Shown: positions 12,120 through 22,925, numbered from the stretch's first letter. The stretch is 64,000 nucleotides of DNA from Phyto melanocephala (GCA_941918925.1 OW799233.1:115627833-115691832); one strand, 5' to 3'. Made by a program: numbers and translations. The notes: generated by a model from the letters alone, not told the origin.

Positions 12120-13045
12120 TAAAGGCTATTTTATGAATTACCTTCTGTTGTAATTAAACAGCTTATCGGTTTTCATATATTTAATTAAATCACAAGTTTA
12201 AATAAGTAGTTTTTTCAAATGCTATTATTTGTTAGCAAAATAAAAGCAACGAGGTGTTACGCTATAACTTTCTGTTAATTTTTCCAAAAAAGTTTAAAAA
12301 AATTTGCCTGAAGATAGTCTTAAGCTGAAGGTAATCTTAAGCTGAAGGATTGCAATCATATTATAATATAAATTTTAGCTTATGTCGCCTTAAGCAGGTT
12401 TTCTGTTTTGCCACATATATTTGTATTTTAATTAAATTTGTACTTTTTACCAATACTGTATAGGATTCTACATATGTTATCGATTACAAACAAACAGCCA
12501 TAAAGTAAGTGTACACTGTCTATACATTTCATTTCATGCACGTAAGTGTTACCGATCTTTTTTTTATCTTCTTAAGGTTGGGAATATATAGAAGTGTGTT
12601 ACTAAAAAGTAAATTTATTTAAAATTTTTACAAAAAGAAAACTTAAAGAAAAATTCTTTTATTGAATTAAATGAAAAATTTGCTGAATATTTTGTTAATG
12701 TGAAAACGACATCGACTGTTTTCTATAAACATCAAATAAATCAGAAGCATTTTGAGTTATTTATGCGAGTAATAAGGTTTATCTGCGTAGTAAGATTTAC
12801 GGTCTAATTAATAAAAACTAAAACAGCTTTATTAGAGGTTTATAAATCAAATTTTCATAGAAAATCAGTTTTATAAACACTTTCGAAACCTTTAATAATT
12901 TTTATAAATGAGGCAGTTAAACATCACATTTAAAAATAACTCGCTCTGATTCTTTCTTTTTTTCTTTTCGCAAGAGGTAACGGTCCATTATTAACTTTTA
13001 TTTAACGTTAAATAAGTATTGTTGACCTTTCTTTTTTGTTCTTTA
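12120..13045. other. AT-rich non-coding stretch
   Basis: No gene seen. It has a 14-base direct repeat TCTTAAGCTGAAGG near 12318 and 12334. Confidence 0.45.
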
Positions 13046-13605
13046 TAAAGGGTCCGCCAAATAAATTTTTTTTTTGAAAATGCTATAAAAAAAGTTTAGC
13101 TTCGGCTGTGTGGTACGTAGCGCCGTCCTGTTGAAACCAAATCTTGCCAGTTTTCTTCCTCTTTAATTTTTGTGAACAAAAATTCGTTCAACATGGCCCG
13201 ATAACGATCGCCATTGTCTGCGGCCACTACTTGCTCATTTTCGAAGAAAAATGGCTCAATTATGCCTCTGGATCAAAATCCGCACCAAACAGTGACTTGT
13301 TTTGGGTGTATCGGCTTTTCAATGTATGCGTGCGGGTTTTCCGTGCCCCAAATGCGACAAATTTGCTTGTTTACATACCCGCCAAGATCAAAATGAGCTT
13401 CATCTGAAAAGATGTCTTTTTTTTTTGGCAAAATTGGCCAAAATAATGTCGCAATATTTTCCAGCGTTGTTCAAGCGCATACACAACCATATTCGTTCAG
13501 CGAAAGGATACAACTAATTATCTGTCAAATCAGACATGAGCTAAGTGTTACCATTCACGAAATAAGTACTAGTTGAAAGAAAAACGTTAGATGGCGGACC
13601 CTTTA
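13046..13605 (-). mobile_element. 560-bp internally deleted rosa-like mariner (AAGGGTCCGCCA family, copy 1)
   Basis: Ends are mirror images: TATAAAGGGTCCGCCA (13044-13059) and TGGCGGACCCTTTATA (13592-13607), with the TA target duplication expected of this superfamily. Minus-strand translation gives the N-terminal LEQRWKILRHYF, then jumps to IFSDEAHFDLGGYVNKQ (first catalytic aspartate), HPKQVTVWCGF, NGDRYRAML and ends at QQDGATYHTAEA (second catalytic aspartate). The DNA-binding/linker middle and the whole C-terminus, including the third catalytic residue, are deleted. It is therefore a non-autonomous derivative that could only move with transposase supplied in trans. Copies at 39045 and 63806 belong to the same family. 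The plus-strand open frames at 13144-13517 are antisense shadows. Confidence 0.85.
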
Positions 13606-13609
13606 TATT

Positions 13610-14760
13610 TTGTTGCAGATTTTTGTTTGACTTTAGGTCATAAAAATTCAATTTTATTGTTTTATTGTTAAAGAAGAGATTTAAAATTTCTTTATTTATT
13701 TTATTCCAATATTTCGACCTACTTCGTAAATCGTCATCAGGGAGATTTAAAAATATTTTAGATATAGTTTTATATCGAGTTGGAAAACAATCTTATTTAT
13801 TTATAAGTTAATTAACAAATTTTTTTGTAAGTTTATTTATTTATTTGTTATAAGTTAATTAACAACAACTTTTGCCTGAATGCGACTTGGTTAGGAATTA
13901 AGAATCACACGAGAAATTTATCAAAAACTTGAAAAAAGTTTTTAATTTTTTCTCAACAATGTAAAAAATCACTGCAATTCGGCAATACTCATTAACAAAT
14001 ATCGTTTAGTTTCAAAGCTCTTCCACTCTAATGTCACCCAGAAATAATGCTATAAATCTAATGGCAACAACAAATCAATGCCAAAAAAAAAAAAAAAAAA
14101 AAAAAGAACATAATAAATAAATAAAATAAAAAGGCAAAAGTTATAATAATAAAACAAAAATTAAACAAATTGAATATTTCTCACATTATGATGGATGGGT
14201 TTTTGTAGAAACAATTCGTAACATTTCGGTTTGTATCTTTGTTTTTGTATCAATGCTTACACACATACGGACATACTTACATAGATATGCATGCATGAGA
14301 ACTTTATCACTTCGCATTAAAAAACAAAAAAACATATATAAATAAAATTAGTTTAAAGAAATACAGTTTTAATTATAAAGAAAAAATTCCCCCGTCATTA
14401 AATGCTGGTGTTAGTGAAACATTTTCTTGTTTTAAAATGTATTTTTGTTTTCTGAGGAAAATATGCATCCGTCTATCTACTCAATCATATTTCAAGTTTT
14501 GTATTAAGATTTATACATTTGTATTTTTGGAACATATTTTCCTTAATAATATATGCATGTCGATAAGTGCATTTTATTCTTTAAATTTAGTAGGCTGCGA
14601 CTATGTCTAGAACAGTTGTTGTATGTATTTGGGAATAGCAAAATGTCTTAAGAGCTTTAAATAGTTTAAAGAGGAAGCTATTTCTACACATTTATTGTAA
14701 ACGCATTTCTGTAGCCCCTTGGGTGCATAAATTCAATTCCTGCGAGTCTTGGGTGTAGAA
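13610..14760. other. AT-rich non-coding stretch
   Basis: Contains TTTATTTATTT-rich sequence (13795-13850), a 25-base poly-A run (about 14080-14104) and no gene-like frame. Apart from the hammerhead-like motif, nothing is recognised. Confidence 0.45.
13712..13740 (-). other. Hammerhead-ribozyme-like core motif (speculative)
   Basis: On the minus strand, CTGATGA (13740-13734) is followed by a sequence that can pair as an 8-bp stem (with two G-U pairs) around a GAA loop, then CGAAA (13716-13712). CTGATGA and GAAA are the invariant boxes of hammerhead ribozymes, which are known in Penelope-like and some other retroelements. The stem register has an extra C next to the first box, and I could not confirm stems I and III or a cleavage site. 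Confidence 0.2.
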
Positions 14761-15439
14761 TAGGGTGAACCTTTATACGATTTTTTTTCAAAACCGGTTT
14801 TAAATAATTCGAAAAATTTAAAAAATTGGTTGCTTTCGTTTAAATTAATCAAGTTACTTTTTTTTATAAAACAAACACTTATAATTTATTTTAAATTTTT
14901 TTAAAATTTCATTAAAATATGTAATGCTAATAATAACGAAAATAGAAAAAAAAACAAAACGTAACTAAGACTTGGAAAAACAAGCGTAAACAAGTAAGAG
15001 CGCTATATTCGGCCGTGCCGAATCTTATATACCCTTCACAACGTGTAGTCATGCAATAACAGTAGTTTGTGTTACCATTCATCCCATATGAAATACGTAC
15101 ATACATATAAAAAACATACATATATAAAAACATCCCATTGTAAAATTATAAATTTACGTATGTATGTTAAAAAAAAATTAAAAAAATTAAAAAAAAAATA
15201 ATTAAAATATATATAATAAATATAAAACAAAAAAAAATAACAAAAAAAAAATTTAAAAAAAATTAAAAACAAGTAAGAGCGCTATATTCGGCCGTGCCGA
15301 ATCTTATATACCCTTCACATCGTGTAGTCATGCAATAACAGTAGTTTGTGTTACCATTCATCCCATATGAAATACGTACATACATATAAAAACATACATA
15401 TATAAAACTTCCCATTGTAAAATTATAAATTTACGTATG

Positions 15440-15660
15440 TATGTTTAAAAAAAAATAAAAAAAATAAAAAAAAAATTAAAAAAAAAGTTTAAAAAATAAT
15501 TAAAATATATATAATAAATATAAAACAAACAAAAAAATAAAAAAAAAATTAAAAAAAAAAATTTAAAAAAAAATAATAAAAATATAAATAATATATTAAA
15601 TAAAAAATAAAAAATAAAAAATAAAAAAAAAATTTAAAAAATATATAAAAAAAAAATTTT
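15440..15660. repeat. A-rich low-complexity tract within the INE-1-like copy
   Basis: Roughly 220 bases made almost only of A and T, mostly A runs broken by single T. The complete copies at 27775 and 51007 have the complementary T-rich tract in the same relative place, so it is a family feature rather than a local expansion. Confidence 0.85.
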
Positions 15661-16049
15661 TTGGCTCAGCTGGGATTCGATGCCACGTTTTCTCTAACCA
15701 GTATACACGTTTGTATGTATGTTGTTGTTGTAATGTTGTTTTTGTGAATAAAAAATCGAGCTGGTCGTGGGTTTTTGCTCATATCTCAGTTGTTTATGTA
15801 CCGATGTTTCTGATTTTCAATACCGATCTACTCCCGAATATTTCTGATATTCTAATACCTCACCCGGGTCCAAGCGATGTCGGGGGCTTCAAAAAGTTGA
15901 TTTCAACATACACACGGACAGACGGTCAGACGGACAGACTGACAGAGCTTAATCGACTGCCCTATTCATAAGCTTTCAGAAAATATATACTTTATGGGGT
16001 CGAAAATGAAAATTGTAGAAATTTCACACGGAATGACAAACCTATATAT

Positions 16050-17011
16050 GAGGAGCCGCAGAACAAAAGGTGATTTTTCGCTCATTTCAAATTTTTGGGA
16101 AATCGAGATTTATTGTCTTCGCCCCTTTAAAAAACTGCAAGAACATGCAAATACTTACAAGATTTTTACTTATCTACAGATGCATCTAACTGTTGTAAGT
16201 CACCCGATTAAATGTTAAGGATGTTTGATATAATTCTATTTTTATTTCGGAAAAAGCACCTTTTGCAAAAAAGAAAGCAAAAAAGCACCTTTTGTTAAGA
16301 AATAAAATAAAAACACCTTTCGTTAAAAAAGTAAAAAAGCACGTTTTGTTAATAGTAGGAAAAAGTACATTTTGTAATGCAAATACACATATGTATATGA
16401 AAATAAAATTTCTACTTAATGTGGTTAAACCTGATCTAATATATTAAAAAATGTTAAGCTAAGTATAATTTTTTGTCGTTTTATTAAATAAAATTGCAAC
16501 CTAAACATTTCTTTCTTAGCCTTAAATTAAATACATATGAATTTTGTTAAATAGTTAAACTCTTGTTCCAACATCTTCTTCTAGGCAAGAACATCCAACA
16601 TTTTCGTCTATTGAATCCTCCATACCTTTATCCTGGTTATACAAAATGTCCTTGTACCAAAATAAGACTGATTTTCACTCCAGTCTTTACCAAACTGTTT
16701 TATTAAGAGACTTTCCACAAAGACTTTAACATCTGATTAATTTAACTTTAACTGTAGTTTGATTTGATCATTAAAGTAGAAAGTGAAACTACACCAAGAT
16801 TATGGGAAAGGAACCTTTTGATAAAAAATAATCAAAAAAGCACCTTTTGTTAAGCATAAATTTTTTAGAACCCATTTACTTTGTAAAAAAAATAATAATA
16901 ATAATGCAAACTTGATTGTTTCTACAAGATTTCAACCTAAATATTATAAAAATACCAAAAAAATAATTTTTCGCGAAATGCGAAAAATCACCTTTTGTTC
17001 TGGGGCTCCTC
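16050..17011. mobile_element. Unclassified 31-bp-TIR element with internal copies of its terminal motif
   Basis: Terminal inverted repeats begin AGGAGCCSCAGAACAAAAGG and continue through TGATTTTTCGC: 31 bases with a single mismatch. The insertion interrupts the INE-1-like sequence CCTATATATACCC, leaving ATAT on both sides. The terminal motif (as AAAAATCACCTTTTGTT) recurs inside as AAAAAGCACCTTTTGTTAA-like sites at about 16251, 16280, 16309, 16333, 16360, 16806 and 16833, mostly in one orientation. No transposase frame, so non-autonomous. Superfamily unknown. Confidence 0.75.
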
Positions 17012-17157
17012 ATATACCCTTTTTCACTGTGTGAAGGGTATAAAAAAGCATCTATCAGTAGTAAAATATTTATTCATATGCATCTCAAAAAAAAAATCTC
17101 ATTGTCTTTAAATAAGCATTTGAAAACAAATTCTTTTCTTTTTAGGGAAAAGTATTT

Positions 17158-18316
17158 AAAACAAGTTAGAGTGCTATATTCGGCCGTGCCAAATCTGATA
17201 ATATACTTCGCCATCATGTGCATTGCTATAATGACCACATCTTAGTGTTTTCCTAAACTTTAGATTTCATGTTACGCTATTTTCTTTATTACTTCCAGCG
17301 CCATCTTTATTTTTAAATTTTAATAAACTTATTTGTATACTTTTAGTCAGGACCTTTCATTTGATACCCATATTTATGGGATTAAAAAAATTTTCCGCCT
17401 TTTTGTTTCAGACGCCATCTTGGATTTTACCCTAGTGTATTCTATTCTCATGGTCAAGCGTTTTCATTTGACGAATTACCAAATATCATCCATATACAAA
17501 TCAATTGCCAGATATTTTGAAGTAGCGGCCACTATGGATTTTATTTTTTTTATGGTGTATTGTTTTCGCTAGCCAATTCCTTTTATTTGATACCCATATT
17601 GGCGCTCTCAGTTGTATTAAAGGTAAAAAAGATCGATTTGCGTTTGAAAATTTAGGAAAAACAACTAAGCATTTGTATTTTGGTGCTTATATCTCCTCCA
17701 GTTCAAATCGGTTTGTTAGTTTTTTTTCAGAAATAATTATTAGGACCACGGCTTATAACTTGGTGTCATTGGCGTGTCCAAAAATTATTTAGGAGCTTGA
17801 AAAATGTGATATATTAAAAAATATACATTTTTCCATATAATTTTTGCGTATAACTTAGCCGATTAGTGACCAATTTGGCCAAAATTTTCTTAAGAATATT
17901 TCTAGAGGCATATTATATCTATTTAAATAGTCACCGACGTGTCCATATATTATCATAAGGCTGAACAACTTTAATTTTGTGTTAAAAATAAGGGAAAGAA
18001 CAAAGGCAGTCGTGTTTATTTGCTCATATCTTAGAAAGTTATCCGGCGATTGTACAGACTTTAAATAACGATCTGCTCTCAAGTATTTTTTTATATTTTG
18101 ATAGTAAAAGCGGGTTTGTGTGTTGTTTTTGCCTTGGGGCTTAAAAAACAGATTTTTACAAACACACGGACAAAAGGGCAATGCCCAGTCAATTACCCTA
18201 TTCATAAGCTTGCAGAAAAAATATACTTTATTGAGTCGCAAAAAAATATTGTAGATATTTCGTACGGAGTTACAGACTTATATATACTCTTACACTCTCT
18301 GTGAAGGGCATACAAA
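17158..18316 (-). mobile_element. Long INE-1-like repeat (variant B), fairly complete
   Basis: Starts AAACAAGTTAGAGTGCTAT with the palindromic ATTCGGCCGTGCCAAAT and ends ACTCTCTGTGAAGGGCATAC. The interior differs from the 800-bp copies. It includes GCCATCTTGGATTTT, TTTGATACCCATATT (three times), CCAATTTGGCC and ACGGACAAAAGGGCAATGCC. No convincing protein is encoded by the frames within it (for example 17855-18241 minus). Confidence 0.6.
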
Positions 18317-18589
18317 ATTACATCACATTGACTGAAATATTTTATTTTATCTTATAAGGTCGATTATTTAAATTATTTATACTAAAACTTTGCTACCACA
18401 TTGTGTAGGTTCTTCAAGGTATAAAATTAAATTAAATAAATTACGAAGATATCCAATTATTATTATATTGGTAGAAAGAAATTATTTATTTTTAAAAATT
18501 ATTGATCTTTGGTGAGCCGACAGCTAAAAGATTAAAAACCCGGGTTTTTCATCTATTAGAAAATCCGGTCAAACACCCTATTGAATAAA

Positions 18590-19090
18590 TGTGTTTTTTT
18601 TTTCGTCAGAAAAATAATGTCATATATTTATTTTTCTTTATCTTAAATAAATTACTTTGCTTTTTTTAAATACCGAAGTTTTATGTTGGAGATCTTATAT
18701 ACGTACATACATATATACGTTAATACATACATAGATACACTCATGTATTTATATATATTCACAATGGTAACATAGTGGTATCAATCTGACATAATATTTG
18801 ACATTTTACACGTACTTAATGGTATGTCCTCATAGTTGTGTTTTATCGGCATAAAATATCTATGAAAACTTAAAATAAAACGAAATTGTAAATTAATGGT
18901 CTCAGCCGTCTCAGAAAAATTAACAAAACGTAAAAAAATACATTGATAAGATTGGTATAAATCTGTGTAAAATTTATTAAAAATAGAAATATAATGTTTT
19001 CAACGAGCTATAAAACGATAAGCCCATAGTTAAACCTTAGCCCTATATGTAAAGCCTAGTCCCATAAATTATTTACAATCTCATAAAACT
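18590..19090. other. AT-rich non-coding stretch
   Basis: Contains TACATACATATA-type short repeats near 18700-18760. No gene seen. Confidence 0.45.
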
Positions 19091-19099
19091 ATTTAAAAT

Positions 19100-19800
19100 A
19101 TAGGAGTGTTGCGATTATATTTTAAAAATTTCGGCGTAGACTTAATCAAGAACAGTGCATCGATATCCTCAATTTCATTTCTAGCGATGAAGCACCATCA
19201 ATGACCAGTGTTTATTGATGGTTGACTGAATTAAATCGTAGTCTTAGTATGCTGAAAGTGGCTATTGTAAGGGTCGTCCAAAATCGATTGTTCATTCAAA
19301 AACCATTGATGCTGTGCGTGAAATAATAATAACACATCGTCATGTAACTTATCGTGTGATTTAGGCAATCTTTAATATTAGAGAAAGCAGCGTTAAATAT
19401 TAAATTAACATTTGAAAATTTGTTTTCGTTGAATCCCACACAATTTGACAATTGCTCAAAAAATGATAGTGTCAAATCACAAATCACAGTGCTTTAAAAC
19501 GTGTAAATATCAATATCATAAACAGCAGTCAACTGTATGGGTCTTTAAGGATTAGTAAAACCCTACAAAAGTCATTTGAAGCACTTTGAGGCAAACGGTC
19601 GTTGGTTTTTCGAAAACACTGGACCTGTCACAATCGTATCATTGGTGCAACTTAGAACGAGGACGGCTACTTATTAGAAGAGACTAGATGACTACCTTTA
19701 TGATGCATTTGAAATGCATGTTTTGTTTTTTTTTTTTGAATATTGGTTTTCACGTATGCAAAAGTGAATTCGTCTACATGGGGAATTCATGAAATAAAGT
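19100..19800 (+). pseudogene. Decayed mariner transposase (DD34D-type mariner)
   Basis: Frame-shifted plus-strand translation gives SSDEAPSMTSVYxWLTEFNR, then YCKGRPKSIVHSKTIDAV and ITHRHVTYRVI (helix-turn-helix region, 19260-19365), then CFRxIPHNLTIAQK (19420-19460), QQSTVWVFKD (19527-19557) and ENTGPVTIV (19610-19640). This order is that of mariner transposases with the GRPKS and IPHNLT motifs. The catalytic C-terminal half past about 19720 is missing or unreadable, and multiple stops are present. Confidence 0.65.
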
Positions 19801-19897
19801 CATTTTCGATTATTAATATTTATTTATTGTCTCTTATCGCGAAATCTAAAAGGCAATTCTTTTAGATTTCTTTTAAGTATTTAATATTTAAGAAAGG

Positions 19898-20068
19898 ATG
19901 CCCCGGTGGGCTAGTGAGAAGTGTGCTGGTCTGCTACTCTAGGGGTTGCAGGTTCCGTTACCGTCAAAGAGTCTGGACTGGTCTGCTTCTCTTTGTCTTC
20001 TTTTCTATTCTATGCAGGTATCGCAAAGGCATCAATATGATGGGCCCAAGTGAGTTAATATTAAGGGA
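19898..20068 (+). mobile_element. tRNA-derived SINE, copy 2 (diverged)
   Basis: Aligns along its length with the SINE at 42974-43190: GATGCCCCGGTGGGCTAGTG (A-box region), GTGCTGGTCTGCTACTC, GGGGTTGCAGGTTCCGTTAC (B-box, decayed), CTGCTTCTCTTTGTCTTC, then GCAGGTATCGCAAAGGCATC and GGGCCCAAGTGAGTTAATAT. The B-box has mutated (GGTTCCGTTACC instead of GGTTCGATTCCC), so this copy is unlikely to be transcribed. It lacks the CCTAA-repeat tail. The plus-strand open frame here is not a protein. Confidence 0.75.
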
Positions 20069-20119
20069 GTGCGATCAAAAAAATCTCAACAAACATGAGT
20101 ATATATAACTCAATAAGTT

Positions 20120-20490
20120 GCTAACGGTTGATCTTAGTTTTTTTATTTTTCTTTACTTTAATCATATTGTATTACAAATCGCAGAAAAATATAACTTTTT
20201 TAGTTCTAAAGCTGTGTTTACACCATCTAATTTCTCATCTGAGTTTAGTTATTAAACATTAATTTCAAGTTTTAAGAATTATAAGCTTAATTGGATTTGA
20301 TCTAAATATAATTGTGGGAAGCTACTCTAAGTTAACAAAATTATAAATTATGAATTATGGACGTGAATCAGCTGTTAAAGTCAGATAAGAACTCAATGTA
20401 AATATAACACAACCACTATTTATGAACTCGTAGACTTTTTTAACCATTCCATTAGAGCTTTGATAGATGTTGCACATTTTGGAACAGTCT
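20120..20490. other. AT-rich non-coding stretch
   Basis: Nothing recognised. Confidence 0.4.
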
Positions 20491-20499
20491 GACAGTATA

Positions 20500-21250
20500 T
20501 TTTTTAAAATTATCAATTCTCTTTAAAAAAAAGAGCCCAATATCCCTCCATATACTTATGCTTCGGACAATTTAAGGGACTGGCCCCTCCTCTTTGTACA
20601 AAAACTATGTTATTGTTTTGGTACAAATCCAGAGATTTTTTACTATAATGACATGATACCAAATCGGGCTAGAAAAATTTAGACACATTGTGCCATCTTT
20701 CAAAAGGAAAATTTTTTTTGACAAATTTGTGTTTATATTTCGGTATTTACAGAGCCCACTGTAACAATATACTTGCTTCTTTTGACTACATAAAGCTTGT
20801 CATGCAAAGAATTTTTTTTACAAAATTTTCTCTGCTTTTGGGTACTTAACTTATCTTCAACATTTCCTCGAGCATAAGCAATATAAAAATTTTGACCCGG
20901 AAGCTGTAAAAAATATGCCAGTACAAACGTTTCGTCGTGCATTATATGAAATCAGTAGAGAAATTTTTATGAAATTAAATTTTAATTTTCGCGCCCTAAT
21001 TTTGGCTCCTAAAATTTACGAATCATTTCTATCTCTAACTTTTTGGATTATGTTCGCTTTAAAGCCTACACTGGCTTTAACTTAGCGTATCAAATAAACA
21101 AAGCACTGAGCTAACCATGCTCTATCTTTATCAGATGTGTTTGTAGCTCTTTAATAAAAAAACATTTCTTGGCCTTTCCAATATCATGTAAATCTTTTGT
21201 GCTTTCCGAATAAGGATTCCTATACAATTTTTTATAGTTTTTTTTGTCAC
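20500..21250 (-). pseudogene. Decayed Tc1/mariner transposase (DD37E-like type)
   Basis: Minus-strand translation gives AWLAQCFVYLI and QKVRDRND, then AKIRARKLKF, the first catalytic block MHDETFVLAYFLQLPGQNFY (20942-20883), VGSVNTEI (about 20760-20735), the second catalytic block FxPDLVSCHYSKK (about 20680-20640) and SPLNCPKHKYMEGYWALFF with the third acidic residue E (about 20580-20525). About 37-38 residues separate the last two catalytic residues, so I call it DD37E-like. Several stops and frameshifts; no terminal repeats found. A second, independent copy of this type lies at 32000-32690. Confidence 0.65.
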
Positions 21251-21259
21251 TAATTTTGA

Positions 21260-21810
21260 TCAAATTGAAAACAAATCAACATGGTTGTAATATTTAAAAC
21301 AATATTTGACATACATATTTTTTAAAGATAACTAGATAAAAAAGAATATTGAATTTAAGAGGCAAAACATGTGTTAATTGTGTGCAATTTAACCTCCCTA
21401 AACCAGAGATTTTTTTTGGAAACAAACAGAACAAACAGAATAATTTAAATAATTATTAATGAATTAGGTTTATCATAATGGTAGCTGAAAATTATGACAT
21501 ATATACAAATATTATTTTATAGTACTTCTAAAGAAAACTATTTTCCTCTGATAAAGGCTTTACATTAAAATATTTAAAAAAAAGGAAAATAAATTCCTGT
21601 TTTTTTTGAGTTCATGATATATCTAGTTCGTTTTCTATTCTCCCTATAAAAAAAATTTAGAATTGAATTTTTTGGAAAAATTTTACAGACAATAAACTTA
21701 AAATTCGCTTTCCGCAAATTCATGTATTAGAGCTACTAAAAGAATCAATTTGCGTATTTGTTTTAATTATTGTTTGTTTTTTGCTATCCCGAAAATCCCA
21801 CAGATATGTC
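21260..21810. other. AT-rich non-coding stretch
   Basis: Nothing recognised. Confidence 0.4.
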
Positions 21811-21814
21811 CATT

Positions 21815-22925
21815 AGGGGGGATACAACCAAAATAAGGCCCTATCACCACGCTGTAGCCGATGTTGTGCTGAAACCGAAAAATGTTTCCTCAGGTCATTT
21901 CGGAACAAAAACGTTCCGCGTCGAAGCCGATTTCTAAAAGTCCTTTAAGATTTTTTTGTTTTATTTTTAAAAACTTTTTATTTTTTCAAAATTTTTTATT
22001 TTATAACTAGCTAATATCCGGTGTGCTTCGCCACCCCAAATTTTAGTATTTAATTCTTTTGGCAGGTGCCACGCCCACTATTGTTAATGCACCCATTTTT
22101 TCCATAAATGTTTATTTGAATATCAAAGTTGCTTTTGCAAAATTTTACTACTCTAATCGATATCGTTTTCCAAATATACGAATTTTAGTATTTAATTCAT
22201 ATGATAGGTGCCACGCCTACTATTGATAATGCACCCATTTCTTGCCTTAATGTTTATTTAGGTGACAAAGTTGCTCTTGCAAAATTTTACTACTCTAATC
22301 GATATTGTTTTCCAAATATACGAGTTTTAGTATTTAATTCATGTAGCCACGCCTACTATTGCAAGTCCGCCCATTTTTTACCCAAATGTTTGTGTGGATG
22401 TCAAAGTTTACCGTGCTTAATTTGAAGACTCTAGCTGCATTAACTTTCGTGATATATAATATTTAATACTTATTATTTAATAGGGCGTGGCTCCCCGCCC
22501 ACTTACAATTTCAAACCAAAGTATAGCCTATAGTTCCTTCCAGACATACAGAAAGATTATGTGAAAATTTCAAGTAAATCGGTCCAGCCGTTTAACCGTC
22601 TATAAAGCACAAACAAACATACAAACATACAAACACACATTGATTTTTATATATATAGATTATTTAACTATTTACATTTCTTAATATAATTATATGATTA
22701 TAATCAAAATCACAATCTAAAAACTATCTTTGTTAAGTGAAATTACGTAATTTTTTAGAACTTACTGATCCCAAACTTAATTGCATTTGACGCGGAACTT
22801 TTTTTAACGATATTGAAAATATAAAGATGCAGTTCTTATTGTTTTCTATGCACTACATGGTATGGATAGGGCCATTTTGATATTTTCTAAAATTGTTAAA
22901 AAGTTGTTTCCCTAATGTACAGTTA
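21815..22925. mobile_element. Long-inverted-repeat element interrupted by a Helitron
   Basis: Left arm blocks CATTAGGG, CAACCAAAATAAGGCCCTATC, GTAG and ACGTTCCGCGTCGAA (21810-21935) recur inverted and in mirrored order on the right: TTGACGCGGAACTT, CTAC, GATAGGGCCATTTTGAT and GTTGTTTCCCTAATG (22788-22920). The right arm holds extra sequence relative to the left. There is no coding frame, so it is probably a foldback-type or MITE-like non-autonomous element. The Helitron at 22007-22659 occupies its centre. Confidence 0.5.
22007..22659 (-). mobile_element. Non-autonomous Helitron (copy A)
   Basis: On the minus strand it begins TCTATATATATAAAAATC at 22659 and ends ...GGATATTAGCTAG at 22007, with host A before and T after, as expected of Helitrons (5' TC, 3' CTRR, insertion between A and T). 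A short stem (GGTG/CACC) precedes the 3' end. The interior has three imperfect direct repeats, about 140-150 bases apart, each starting near TTTTAGTATTTAATTC (22036, 22175, 22326) and containing a CCACGCCTACTATTG block. No Rep-helicase, so it depends on another element. Confidence 0.8.

Larger units (their letters stand above)
14989..17044 (-). mobile_element. INE-1-like (putative Helitron-derived) repeat with duplicated end
   Basis: Written on this strand it runs from AACAAGTAAGAGCGCTATAT through the palindrome ATTCGGCCGTGCCGAAT, an A-rich tract, CGGACAGACGGTCAGACGGA, ACTTTATGGGGTCG and finally CACTGTGTGAAGGGTATAAA. These features (GGGTAT inverted ends, CCCATAAAGTATAT block, GTCCGTCTG repeats) resemble Drosophila INE-1/DINE-1 repeats. 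The first 279 bases (14989-15267) are a tandem duplicate of the segment starting at 15268. An unrelated element is inserted at 16050-17011. Non-coding; the open frames inside (for example 15711-15971) are not proteins. Confidence 0.65.
14761..18580. mobile_element. hAT-like MITE split by nested insertions
   Basis: The left part (14761-14988) starts TAGGGTGAAC and carries AAAACCGGTTT. The right part (about 18317-18580) carries GACAGCTAAAAG, AAAACCCGGG and ends CACCCTA. Both halves align with the complete element at 30052-30951, which starts TAGGGTGATCGA and ends TCGATCACCCTA. The two halves are separated by INE-1-like copies at 14989-17044 and 17158-18316. Candidate 8-bp duplications at the outer ends match only 5 of 8, so age or a coincidental pairing of two separate fragments remains possible. 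Confidence 0.55.

Noticed and set aside
13144..13517. Three overlapping plus-strand frames
   Set aside because: Antisense of the mariner transposase blocks FSDEAHFDLGGY to QQDGATYHTA.
17855..18241. 128-codon minus-strand frame, the longest non-transposase-like one in its area
   Set aside because: It lies wholly inside a non-coding INE-1-like repeat, and the related copies do not keep the frame open.
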